From contig NC_088864.1 in NCBI RefSeq assembly GCF_032884065.1, forward strand, positions 17,116,409-17,180,408: DNA of 64,000 nucleotides, given 5' to 3'. The stretch is from Artemia franciscana. Taxonomy: Eukaryota; Arthropoda; Branchiopoda; Anostraca; Artemiidae. Positions 1-10,798 of this stretch are shown one piece after another. A model generated the notes under the pieces. That model ran no database searches and was not told where the DNA came from. It was given only the letters and a program-made list of their open reading frames with translations. Position numbers and translations under genes: made by a program. Within the stretch, counting starts at the first letter, position 1; the number at the start of each line of letters is the position of its first letter.

Positions 1-359
1 AGATTAAAAAAAGTTTATGATTTCATTGAAGTTATGTTAGAATAATAACGTTGCTGGGGTAATTCAAAGAGCATCATGCGACATTTGACTATGCGTAGAT
101 TTTATTCTGATTTTTTGAATTCAGTATGCTCCATTGATTGGTTCAATCCATTCTTTTGTATCTTATTTTGTTCTTGAGGTTTCAGAAATTTCTGCTTTAT
201 CCAAAATGCGTAATATTTCCTTTTCTAGCTCACAAATACAGGTAGGTAGGAAAATAAATTTTGCATCTCAAAATTATTTCCAATTTATTTGGGTTTCTAG
301 AAAGAACTTATTTGTATTTGCTGTCAGTTTGTATTTGTCTAAAGAGACAAAAAAAAAGA

Positions 360-870
360 AACCCAACACGGTGCTTCATCAACCCCTAACTACTGTATGG
401 AGCAGAGACGTAGCCAGCCACAAAATTTGTCCTCCACACCGTCGATGTCGTTCAGACCAAACATCTTCGAAGACTCGGAGTCTTCACTGGGTTGACTTTG
501 TTACCAGCTAGACCCTCCTGTCGCGTACTTCGCAAACCCCTTTCTCGACGAAGCTTTCCCAAAACACTGTTGGCTTGTACTGCCACCTCCTTCGTCTGCC
601 TAATGAAGTCCCAGCACGGGGTTGTGTTTGACTTTGACCCTTTTCCTGCATGGAAAACAGGAAGTGCAGGAATAGAGACACTTCCAGCACGGATTGAAAT
701 GCCCCAGAGGACGACCCCCTACTAGGTGGAAAGACAGCCAACTAACTCTTTGCCAAATCCCACATCCCAGTGAAAGAAGCCTTGAGCCTGGGAAGCGATA
801 GGTCAACCTAGAGGCGCCTGATCTCATCGTTCTCTGCGCTGTTCTGGTAAGTACCGTAAGCCAAGTCATT
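360..870. other. GC-richer block with a strong donor-like site
   Basis: About 500 bases are visibly richer in G, C and CpG than the surrounding AT-rich DNA and carry short open frames on both strands, none recognisable. On the plus strand the block ends in CTG|GTAAGTACC (GT at 847-848), a consensus-like 5' splice site. In the frame that would end at phase 0 a TAG stop lies about 45 bases upstream and no ATG follows it. If it is an exon, it is more likely untranslated or internal than an initiating coding exon. It could be a 5' exon for the plus-strand gene at 7988, but nothing in the sequence proves that link. Confidence 0.25.
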
Positions 871-1400
871 TTTTTCTGTTCTGTGCTGTATTTAACGTCT
901 CAGATAAGACACATTTTTAACCAAAAAATTGGATGCAGTAATTCAAGAAGCGTTAAGTGACATTTCTTGTCGCAAGGAGACTCGTAGTCTATATTCTTAA
1001 ATTCAAGCACATTATCGATTGGTTAAGAACTCACTATCTAAGGGGGTTTCTATTGCTTACTCAGGATTTTTCAGGATTTTTTTTTTTTTAGCTCAGAATT
1101 GGACATAGACCTGAATTAGGGTGCAGCCCATACTACCTTATGTTCAAAAAGGACTTTCCAAATATAACAAGTTCTCTGAGTGGCAAAAGGAGAAGAAAGG
1201 TAACTCTATTTTCTAATCAATTTTAGTATATTTCCATTGAAGACTTTAGACTAAGCACTTATTCACAAGAAGCAAGCTGTTGATTAGCCCTATGGTTAAT
1301 TCTGCTCATATGCCACAAGAATCTTATAGGACTTGAAACTCAAGTATGTAGAGACTGATCTTCGTGACCATTTAAATCTCGCTCAGCTAGTTAATCTTTG
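871..1400. other. Gene-free AT-rich stretch
   Basis: No coding signal, RNA gene or clear repeat is seen here. It leads into the satellite array, whose first recognisable unit begins near 1400. Confidence 0.4.
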
Positions 1401-1547
1401 AGACTCACTACTCACTACAGCTCACTCAAGTCTTCGAGGCTATCTAGTATATCAGGGTAAGTCTGTAATACTGTATGTACTGGCTCTAGTCAGGTGTGAC
1501 CCTCCAGCGAATGTATAATTAGAGACATAGGTACATATTATGTCGTT

Positions 1548-1871
1548 GAGCCGTCCTGGCCGAGTGGGTTGATGCGCTGGATTCGGGATCCTTCGTCTGA
1601 AAGGACGCGGGCTCGAATCCCAGTGTACACAATTCTTCAGTTTGGGACGGGGGTCAGTGGCGTGACTCTGTAAGCTTAGCCAGAGTCAACCCAGCTCTAA
1701 ATGGGTACCTGGAGAAATCTGGGGAAGGTAAACAGGAAGGGTGTGCGAAAGCACAGGATGGCTGGCCCCCAACTCCCCATTGCACTTCCTGGCTGAAGGG
1801 CCAAAAAACGGAGATCAGCATCGCCGATACGGACTGTAAAGCCTCATGCCGTATCCTTTACCTCTTTTTTT
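1548..1871 (+). mobile_element. tRNA-derived SINE with 11-bp target duplication
   Basis: The head is tRNA-like: an A-box-type TGGCCGAGTGGGTT and a B-box-type GGCTCGAATCCC, as expected of an internal RNA polymerase III promoter. The body contains AAATGGGTACCTGG, which I recall from V-SINE/Meta-type invertebrate SINEs. The tail is T-rich. ATTATGTCGTT directly flanks both ends (1537-1547 and 1872-1882), which shows insertion by target-primed reverse transcription into the satellite unit. A second, 5'-truncated copy lies near 60.4 kb. It is not a functional tRNA gene because the tRNA part has no paired 3' acceptor half followed by a terminator. Confidence 0.85.
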
Positions 1872-2605
1872 ATTATGTCGTTTACTTCAGGATCGAGATC
1901 GAACGCTGTGTCAAGGTACATGTTACGTCGTCTGTTTCAGGTTCGAAAAAGAAACACTCGCTACAATTCACTCAGCTCACAAATCTTTCAGGCTTGGTTT
2001 TGTATATAAGTAGATACATAGGTGTTGTGTTACATCTCTTCTTTAAGGCTCGAGATTTAATGAAGTATTAAAAAAAATAAAAACGGTACAATTCACTCAG
2101 CTCACAAATCTTTGCGACCTTCTACTATCCTACTATAATTTGATTTTCCATTTATAAAAACGTAGATACATAGGTACGCATTATATCTTTGGCTTCAGGC
2201 TCGAGAGGAAATTCGGTGTAAAAAAAAAACTTGCTACAATTCACTCAGCTCACAACTTTAAATTTTGCGACCCTCCTACTATCCTACTATAATTTGGTTG
2301 TGGAGTTATAAAAAGTAGATACATTAGGTACGTGTTTCATCTTTTGATTCTGGCCCGAGATTAAATTCAGTGTAAAAAAAGCTCGCCACAGTTCACTGAG
2401 CTCACAACTTTAAAATTTTGAAACCCCCTACTATCCTACTATAATTTGGTTTTGTAGTTATGAAAATTAGGTACATAGGTATGTATTACATTTCTTCTTT
2501 AAGGCTCGAGATGTAATGCAGTATTAAAGAAAAGCGGTGCAATTCATTCAGCTCAAAAATCTTTGGGAGCCCCTATTATCCTAATATAATTTGGTTTTGT
2601 AGTTA

Positions 2606-3866
2606 TCAAACAGTTCGTGGTAACGAACTGTAGTAAGGAGTGACCTGGGTTACATGGGAGGTTCTTTCCACGGAGGAATTTATCATGAGGGAAGAGAATT
2701 TCCATGAAGGGCAACCAACCAGGCGCAGGGTTTTCTAGCATTATTAAAAAAAAAAAACAATGGGAAAATAAATAATTTTTTTTTTCAACTGGAAGTAATG
2801 AGCAGCATTAAAACTTAAAACGAACATAAAATATTACGTATATAAGGGGGTTCTTCTCCTCCACAATATCTTGCTCTTTAAGCTTAAGTATTTTTAGTAA
2901 TTTCAACTATTTATTCTACGGCATTTGTGATTCAGGGGTCATTCTTAAAGATTTGGGACAAAATTCAGGCTTTAGTATAAAGAGCGAGGTATTGCCGAGG
3001 AGGCGAAAAAAAAAAACAATGGGAAAATAAATAATTTTTTTTTTCAACTGGAAGTAATGAGCAGCATTAAAACTTAAAACGAACATAAAATATTACGTAT
3101 ATAAGGGGGTTCTTCTCCTCCACAATACCTTGCTCTTTACGCTAAAGTATTTTTAGTAATTTCAACTATTTATTCTACGGCCTTTGTGATTCAGGGGTCA
3201 TTCTTAAAGATTTGGGACAAAATTCGAGCTTTAGTATAAAGAGCGAGGTATTGACGAGGGGGTGAACCCCCTCACATACGTAATAAAAATTCACAAACAT
3301 AGAAGCTCGTTACATAAGTTATTTCTTAAGGATGTATGTTTATTACTAACAAAAATGCTCGCAAAAAAATAAGAAAATCTAGTTGCATTTTTAAGTAACT
3401 GGAGGGCAACTAGGCCTCCTCGCCCACGCCTTTTTTTTATCAAAATCGTCCGATCAAAACTATGAGAAAGCCATTTAGCAACAAAAAAAAAAAAAGAATA
3501 TGCAAAATTCGTTTTAATTATTCTTGTGCGGTGAGCCAAAATCCAAACATGCATTAAATCAAAACGTTCAGAAATTAAACAAAAAAACAAGTTTTTTTAA
3601 CTGCAAGTAAGGAGCGACATTAAAACTTAAAACGAACAGAAATTGTTCCGTATGTAAAAGGGGTTGTCTCATCCTGAACGCTTCGCTCTTTACGCTAAAG
3701 TTTTTTTTTATTGTTTTAAAAAGTAGAGTTGTGAGAAAGTAAAACTTCAACGTAAAGAGCGAGGCGTTGAGGAGGGGAGGACTACCCCTTTCACATACGG
3801 AATAATTTCTGTTAGTTTTAAGTTTTAATGTCGCTCCTTCTTGCAGTTAAAAAAAACTTTTTTTTT
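2606..3866 (+). repeat. Composite fold-back repeat, copy 1 (rearranged)
   Basis: It opens with the perfect hairpin CAGTTCGTGGTAACGAACTG (8-bp stem, 4-base loop, about 2610-2631) and GTAAGGAGTGACC. A G-rich GGAATTT stretch follows. Next come two direct copies, 259 bases apart, of the half-element beginning CAATGGGAAAATAAATAA (2758 and 3017). From about 3577 to 3863 there is an almost complete inverted repeat: AAGTAAGGAGCGACATTAAA on the left is matched by TTTAATGTCGCTCCTTCTTG on the right. The middle (3281-3576) matches no gene I know. No coding capacity is seen, so it is non-autonomous. Confidence 0.75.
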
Positions 3867-4195
3867 ATTTAATAAAAATTAGGTACATAGGTACGTATTA
3901 TATCTCATGTTTCAGGCTCGAGATCAAATTCAGTGTAAAAAAAAAAAAAAAAAAAAAAAACTCGTCACAATTCACTGAGCACACAAATCTTTGTGACCCC
4001 GTACTATCCTTATGTAATTTGGTTTTGTAGTTGTAAAAAGTAGATACACAGGTACGTATTACTTCTTTTGTTTCATGCTTGAGATTAAATTCAATGTAAA
4101 AAAACAAACAAAAAAAACGCTACAATTTACTCAGCTCAAAAATCTTCTCGACCCTCTATTATCTTAGAGTAAGTCTGTAATGCTGTTTGTGGAGG

Positions 4196-6950
4196 CTATT
4201 GTGACATGTATGCTGCACACAGTATTTTCTACTTGCTTTTTACAAATTTATCCAGCTAATCATCTTATATGTTTTGCATGGTAGCATCTTAACTAGTTTT
4301 TCGACTGTTAATACATTTCAATTTACGTGACACAACTTTGAAGTAGTAAAGAAAGCTAAATTTGTCGAAGACGGAAACAAATGACATTGACAAATTACTA
4401 GATACTAGATACAAAATACTAGATTCCTTAGGTCTCTATTCCTTAAGTGACAGGAACTGAATTACACAATAAAGTATTTTTAATAACTTGTCAAGTCTTC
4501 CAAAATCATAGACTACAGGCACGGTCATCAAATACCAAAATATACTTAGTAGCTTTTGCATTTGGCATTTTTTTTTTGGTGAGAATTATCAGGCTAATGA
4601 TGTCCTGTAAGTAATGATGTGTTTGCTGTCCCTGTAATTGTACTTTTTCTACTGTGCATTTCGAAGTTCTGCATATATAACGTCCTCTGCCGTAAGGCTA
4701 AATTTTAAACTGCTGTCTTGAGTTATTCATTGGGTCTTCCTAAATCAACATTATCAGTTTTTTTGCACATGTAGGGTATATAATCTCGGAACACATCCCT
4801 TAGGAGAATTTACGTGATTTTTACGATTACGTTGAAAATTAAAATTCAGCGAATTAGTTTCCCTGACCTAGTATGCAGAAAACGTAATTAAGAAAGAAAC
4901 AGAATTTGATGACTCAGATTTTCTGTCTTTTGGTTCAGTAAACCGTTCGGAAATTCAGAAACTTTGTTTTCAGTTGTTTCTGTTAGGGAATCGATCTATT
5001 GCAATCTCCCCCCCTCTTTGGCGCCTCTGTCCAAGATTGCAGATAACCGAAATTATAAGCAATCTGTTTTACTGTAAGTGCAGTTGAATATTAGCTGCTT
5101 TTATGCATTATAGACATTTTAGGGGTTAAATTTGTTGTTGTCTGTCATTTTTGATTGAAGATAATCTACACCCATCAATATCGAGTTCTTGATAGTTGAG
5201 TTCTGGGACTAAGCTTTCTTGTTTGAGTTAACATTTCTTGAACGACATCTATTCCTGATTTATTGTTGATTAATGTAGACGGGAGTTTCTTACAGCTCCG
5301 GCTTGATATAGTTTGCTTATAGATGAAAACCTCTTACTTTTTCTTGGAAAATAAAAGGAGCGTTTATGGAAATAAAAAAAAGCATGTAATTCTAATTACG
5401 GGTAGTTTAAAAGTTGGCTTACATCCAACAACAAGAGCATGTTTTTCTACTCGACACACATTGCATTAGAACTAATTTCTTTTGAAATGTTAATGCTTTA
5501 AAATAAAAAGAAAAAGTTGAAAATAAATAGTTTTGTTTATTTAAGTTCGATTGTTGGGGTCAAGTTTGCCTTTGACATTCTGGCAGTAGAAATATTATTG
5601 TTAAATTTTGTAGTAAATAATTGCCTCGTATATGTCTTATTTTAGTTTATTATGACTTGGGTTTTGATTCAACACCAAACATTATGCTGACTCAGCCTGG
5701 AATTTCGTAAAAACAGGCTAATTCCTCCATTTTAAACTTTTTGCGATTGATTAAAAAATCGCCAAGGCTAGGTTACTAAGTAAAACAAAGGCTGCTTTAT
5801 TAAAAATTAAATTATCAAAAGTCTTAATCAAATATTAAACATAACTATTAAGCTCTTTAGGTAAAACTAATCTTTTTATTTTTATCTCAGAAAAGACAAA
5901 GTACAGCTCAAGTCACCCTAATTCTCAAAAAATTCAAAACAAAATCCAAAAATGTTATTCAAAATAAAATTTTTATCTAGGACGATCAAATCATTTGCAT
6001 AATCTGAATCTGTGAGTTTTGCCTGCTCATTTCATTGCATGTTCCTCCGTAGCCTTTCTCATGTTCGCCAGTGTGAATTCCATCGAAAAAATTCATACAA
6101 ACAGGAATACGACACAACTCTGCTCCATTCTCGATTCTATTCCGACAAGGGCGTAATTTGTTATGGGACAGAAGGGAGGGGGACAGCTGCCCTTCCCAGA
6201 CCTTAGTTGTCAAAATTAAGATACACCTACATAATTCAAGCATCCACAGAAACGGTTAGTTTTCTTTAGTATATTTTTACCTTTATGGTACGATGTGGCT
6301 CATTCTGAATCTGAAAAATAATGGCTCCATCTCCGAATTCACCCCCAGGATTTTGAAGAAATTCCGCCTCTGCACTCCGATCTAACTATTAACTTCACTT
6401 TCCACTTGTAACCTTAGTAATAATATTTTTGATAATAGCACTAGTCACTTTTTGATGTACTTGTCTAGTATATGATACAGGGATAGGAATCTCAATAAAG
6501 CTTTCTTGTCAACTGAACCATATGAATGTTCATAATCTATAAAACTAAAGGCTGAAGGGGTGTGAAGATTTAGGCCTATCTGAGTTAGTAATCTAAGTGT
6601 AAAAACTTAGTCAATGGATTATCTCCTATTCCTAAACCCACGCTGTTCCTCTATAGAAACCTTTAAGAAGCGAAAGATACATTTTTCTGTTGTAGTTTCA
6701 TATTATGGGTTTGGTTATGTAAAATTTAGCTTTTCGTTTTCTTCTATGTAAATTATTTGGTAGTAGAAAATTCTGGAGTGGCTTGATCTTGTCTCCAAAT
6801 AAAAATATTGTAAAAAAAAAAAAAAAAACACACACAAAACACGAACAGACCCATCAAGAGTGAGAGCTGGTTTTTGTTATTTTATTTTGCATGTTCTTAT
6901 GGTCTTTACTTTTATTCTATTGTTCTTTGATTTTTGGCGTTGCTTATTAA
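4196..6950. other. Gene-free AT-rich DNA
   Basis: Only short chance frames occur here. A slightly GC-richer patch at about 6000-6200 is open on both strands, but it has no motif, splice context or codon pattern that supports a gene. A poly(A) run of about 17 lies near 6814 and is followed by CACACACAAAACACG. Confidence 0.4.
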
Positions 6951-6959
6951 TCCTTGTTT

Positions 6960-7215
6960 TTTCATTCGTATAGAAGAGATAGCCTTAGAAAATCGGGAGC
7001 CGGCTCATTCGATTCTAAATTCTAGTCCTATTAACATCTTAGCCCCTATTTTAACGGCTAATAGTAATTGGAGGGCAACAAAATTTCCTTCCTGTGGGTA
7101 TAAGAAATAGTTGTAGAAAATTGGGATCCGGGTCAACCGATTGTATAATAAAATTACTAGCCCCGATGTAAACGGTTAGTAGTCATTGGAGGGCAACAAA
7201 ACCCTTCTGGTTCTT
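6960..7215 (+). repeat. Two diverged tandem ~130-bp units
   Basis: Two neighbouring segments share GAAAAT(C/T)GGGA(G/T)CCGG near the start and ATTGGAGGGCAACAAAA at the end (about 7072-7088 and 7186-7202). The GGAGGGCAAC motif also appears inside the fold-back repeat near 3400, so this may be a shifted fragment of the same dispersed family. Confidence 0.5.
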
Positions 7216-7987
7216 TTTGCCTCTGGACAAAAAGGTCTCTGTAACAGACAAAAATGTCTCTTTTTTTCTCTGTAACACCCATGGTTGTGGATCAAAATAT
7301 TTGGCGCTGAAGACGAACCATTAACATTGTTCCAAAATATATGCAATTCTTTCATTATTGTTAGCCTTATCTCTTTGTATCGAATTTAAATTTTTGAATT
7401 TTCTCATTTGTGATAGTTGGCTAATTTGGTTTTAAGAATTACTTGAATCACTACTAGCGTGAGACCTAAAGTTTAAGAATAAAATGTTGCATTTGGACAA
7501 ATTGGGGCACAAAAAAGTACAACTTAGTGGCATAACCTAGATTTGAATTTTGAGCCCAAGTCGCATTTGAACAAATATCATTAGGAAAACCGAGGTGTTT
7601 TGTACAACTAGGCATACATTTTGTGCATTATGCTAGACAATGGGTGGTCATTTATGTCAAATAAAAATATTTTTCATTTGTATTAAGAATAATTTTGTAC
7701 AAGTAAGATTTGAAACTCTTTTCAAATAGAAGAATTGCTTAATTGAAAGTTAGAAACGTATGAGTTGGTTTATACTTACAAATACCTGAACAAAAATGGA
7801 GGAGGAGGGCTCAAAATAGAACAGTCCGAATAATATTAAAAAAAAGGACCGTGCCTAAAATGTGTTCTTTAATGAATAAGATGGTTTCCCAGTTGATTGG
7901 GTATTAACATTAAAAAAAAAAATCTTGATTTATCGGGTTTATTCTGCTTATTAATGTTCATTCCTAGCTTTCACTTATCTTTTTAAG

Positions 7988-9412
7988 GTAAAGCCGATAG
8001 TACAACCAGAAACAAATAGCAACTCAGGTAGTGATGATAATGATGGTAATGATGATAATGAAGACTCTTCCAATGAATCAGTACTGGGCAACTCAGGAAC
8101 CCGATTGGAGAAAGCGAAACAAAAAAATGGAGAACAATTATTAACCTTGGGGAAAAATGACCCGATCCGACCTACGAAATATGTGAAGCTGAGTCTCGAA
8201 ATGAGGGAAGAAATTGCCAAATACGCAATAGCTAGTTCATTTACTAATTCGAGCAAAGTCTATTCAAAAAAGTTGAATGTACATCTCTCAACTTCAACAA
8301 TACGATATTTTGTGGCTGTGTTTCGTAAGCTAACGCCATCTTTAAAAGATGGAATTGGTAGAAGTATGGTTGAACATGGATATGCTAAAACATGTGAAGA
8401 ATATTCAAAAAGTCTTGGTTTTAAGTTAACTATACAATTAGCAAAATGTTTACAAGACTACTATATAAAGAAGAAAGGAGGTTTGACGGAAACACTCGCC
8501 AAAAATTCAAAATTGAAGCTGAAATTTTGTGAGCCGAGTCGTTTAATGATCGGACAGTTTGCAGTGGAACACGGATCAAAGGCGGCAGTTGAAGAGTTTA
8601 GTAAACGATTTAAAAGAAGTATACCAGAAGGAACGGTGCGAAAATTCAAATGGATTTACATGAACCAAATATCCAGAAGGAACTTAGGACCACCTAAAGA
8701 TCCACCAGAATACCCAAAGCTACCCGCATATCCTGGGCATCCTCAAAAGCAAGATTCTGAGTTATTAAGAATGTCCGATGTTGACCTAAGAGAGGAAGAT
8801 TCTCAAGTTAAGACTGTTCAGTCAGAAAACGAAAGATATGTAACATCCCAAATGTTAGATTATACTCATAATGATTTATGCTCGTCTCTAGGCGCTAATC
8901 CTAAAGAAATCCCAATATTTGAGTATCTAACACCATCTTCTAGCCAAAATTTAGTTCCTTATCATAGGTGGTCTGTTGATACAAACTTTAGTAATTCATT
9001 ATGTAATACTCAGACGCAGTGTACACAAGCAGAAGAAACATTTTTGAAATCTCCTATAAATTTAAGTATAGAGGAAAAAGTTGACAATTCAAGCACCGGG
9101 AATGTGACTGACCAGACCCAAAATGCCAAAAACTTAGCAAAGATCGCTATTGAAAAAGGTGGCGATCCAATTATAAAAGATAGTTACAAAGGAAAACAGA
9201 GGACAAAACTTGGAAGAAAGCCAATTATTCCTCAGTATGAGCCTGTCATTAAAGAGAAATTGTTAGAAATTGCAAAAAATGGTGGTCAGGTCTCAGAACG
9301 TGTTGTTCTTCAAATTAGTAAGCAAGTTGTATCTGCAGTGGATCCTGAATTGTCGAAGAAAATTTCTGTTTCTTGGGTGAAATCATTCCTGAGAAGAATG
9401 CGGAAAAGCTAA
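7988..9412 (+). CDS. Multi-HTH, CENP-B/pogo-like DNA-binding protein, 3' exon
   Basis: This is an open exon of 475 codons ending in TAA. The left boundary is set at the acceptor TTATCTTTTTAAG|GTA because the frame stays open upstream only to about 7955 and has no ATG there; an alternative acceptor is TCCTAG at 7967. The start codon must lie in an unseen upstream exon. The first 39 residues are rich in Asn, Ser and Asp. Counted from Leu at 8105, three related ~43-residue units follow at about 34-76, 83-123 and 146-188. They share the pattern IG..A.EHG...A...SK.......TVR.F and look like helix-turn-helix repeats. A Ser/Pro-rich linker leads to a C-terminal module at about 369-435 (GRKP...SWVKSFLRRM) resembling the CENP-B/pogo DNA-binding region. 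No DDE transposase domain follows, so it may be a domesticated or regulatory protein. Family naming is from memory. Confidence 0.65.
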   Translation, partial: VKPIVQPETNSNSGSDDNDGNDDNEDSSNESVLGNSGTRLEKAKQKNGEQLLTLGKNDPIRPTKYVKLSLEMREEIAKYAIASSFTNSSKVYSKKLNVHLSTSTIRYFVAVFRKLTPSLKDGIGRSMVEHGYAKTCEEYSKSLGFKLTIQLAKCLQDYYIKKKGGLTETLAKNSKLKLKFCEPSRLMIGQFAVEHGSKAAVEEFSKRFKRSIPEGTVRKFKWIYMNQISRRNLGPPKDPPEYPKLPAYPGHPQKQDSELLRMSDVDLREEDSQVKTVQSENERYVTSQMLDYTHNDLCSSLGANPKEIPIFEYLTPSSSQNLVPYHRWSVDTNFSNSLCNTQTQCTQAEETFLKSPINLSIEEKVDNSSTGNVTDQTQNAKNLAKIAIEKGGDPIIKDSYKGKQRTKLGRKPIIPQYEPVIKEKLLEIAKNGGQVSERVVLQISKQVVSAVDPELSKKISVSWVKSFLRRMRKS

Positions 9413-10096
9413 TATACTTTTCTCTGGGGAGTTCAGAAGGACATCTCTGGGAACAATGCATCAGGCGCCTCAAACAGAAACTAGTAAAATACAGTTAGTA
9501 TCGTAAAATTAACTAGACATAGTCTACACCCCCCCCCTCTCCCAAGAAAAGGAGCAAAACAACTTTCTAAAAGAGTTTATTCATTACCAAACTACGTGTA
9601 TGTTATATCACCTTTTAATGAGAGCTATTGACTGTATGCCATCTCTATAATGTGTTCTGCTCGCTTGTCGTTTGACTTCTGGCATAAAAAACGTGCACTC
9701 TCTTGTGAGAATTGTAAACCTACTGGTGCTTCAGTTCCCATTGTCATCTCTTTGGAGACGCCTCAAGCATCCATTGTATATCATAATGTGATTGCTTTCG
9801 GACTAGTGATAGGCTGGGAGCTATGGAACAATTACGTATAGCATTATAATCCGTCAGTATTGAGATGATCGTTTTCCCCTGCATTTTAATATTTTCAAGC
9901 TTATTCTTTTCTTCGTTCAATAATACAGTGATTTCATTATTATGATTATTATATTTTTTTATTATTATTATCTTCTTTTGATGCAGAAATTTTCAGGAAT
10001 TTTAAGCTTTGCGACTTTGCCTTTTAAGCAGAATTGAAATTTGAAGGTCTCTCTTGGTACGCAAATAGGTATTTTGTGGTATGTTTTTATACGTGA

Positions 10097-10110
10097 AATA
10101 AACTAATAAA
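10097..10110 (+). terminator. Candidate poly(A) signals for the HTH gene
   Basis: Two AATAAA hexamers (10097-10102 and 10105-10110) lie about 690 bases beyond the stop codon of the plus-strand exon. The stretch 9413-10096 holds no other gene signal, so this is a plausible 3' UTR end. It is a motif match only. Confidence 0.35.
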
Positions 10111-10429
10111 GAACATGTTATTAATGTCAAGATTTCACTGATAAATATGTCGTGCTTCTTTCATAATTAATTGTTTGTTTTTAGCAGGGATCGCATTGTA
10201 TCTCAATTGGATAAATCTCAAAGTTGCTATCGCTTTTACTTCGTGTTTAATATACTGCATATATTTTACTAGTTTATTCTTTATCGTACTTTTTTGTGTT
10301 TTACATGATGAAGGTTTAAATCGTTAACGAAAAAAAATGTTATAAGGCTGCAAAAACCTATGGAGACTTTGGCAGGAAAAAGGTTGACAGGCTGAAATAT
10401 TTGTAGAAACATGGAAAAGACAGAACTTC

Positions 10430-10798
10430 AAGGAATGGCTCGGCCCAATAGTAACCGAGAATCTATAAAGCAGAATTATGATAATAATTTACTCATAAAA
10501 AGAATTGGCTTTTTATGCTGATTCCAAATATATAATATTCATTAAATGTGATGTTACACACAAAACGTTACGAGCATGAGAAGTTTTGCCTGATTTACGA
10601 AAAAAGAGGAAAATACCCCCAAAAACGCAAGGCAATTTTGAATGAAAATCAAACATTAAATTCAGCATAATGGAGAACCCCGTTGAAGAGGTTTCAAAAT
10701 ATGAAACCTCTGAATTCCAAAATGTGGAATTTTTTATTTTTTTGCCAGAAGAATGATCATGGATGTGTGTTTTTTTTTGTGGATGGATGTGTCGTTTC
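10430..10798 (+). repeat. Composite fold-back repeat, copy 2 (5' part)
   Basis: The segment from GGCTCGGCCCAATAGTAACC through TATGCTGATTCCAAATATAT and AAAATGTGGAATTTTT to GATCATGGATGTGTG has clear counterparts in the same order near 12.47-12.7 kb (plus) and 16.1-16.35 kb (minus). It is a 5' fragment without the palindromic 3' half. Its right edge abuts, and appears to enter, the minus-strand HECT reading frame. Confidence 0.65.

Larger units (their letters stand above)
1400..4195 (+). repeat. ~150-bp satellite array, interrupted twice
   Basis: The block CAATTCACTCAGCTCAC recurs near 1964, 2089, 2237, 2389, 2540, 3967 and 4122, mostly 148-155 bases apart. Each unit also holds GTAGATACATAGGTACG, CTCGAGAT, an A-run and CCTACTATCCTACTATAATTTGG. 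The same phrase, GTAAGTCTGTAAT, occurs near 1453 and 4162. A SINE splits an early unit, and a fold-back repeat occupies about 2606-3866 between two satellite halves. The A-runs differ greatly in length between units (up to more than 20 near 3939). Confidence 0.85.

Noticed and set aside
1548-1632. A functional tRNA gene (Leu/Ser-like)
   Set aside because: It has A- and B-box motifs but is the head of a repeated SINE with target-site duplications, and the acceptor end is not paired.
1400-2600. A CRISPR-like array
   Set aside because: The units are ~150 bp and repeat along their whole length with no unique spacers, in an animal genome. This is a satellite.
8105-8107. TTG at 8105 as translation start of the HTH protein
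   Set aside because: Animal genes start almost always with ATG. The frame is open 39 codons further up to a good acceptor, so the start must be in another exon.
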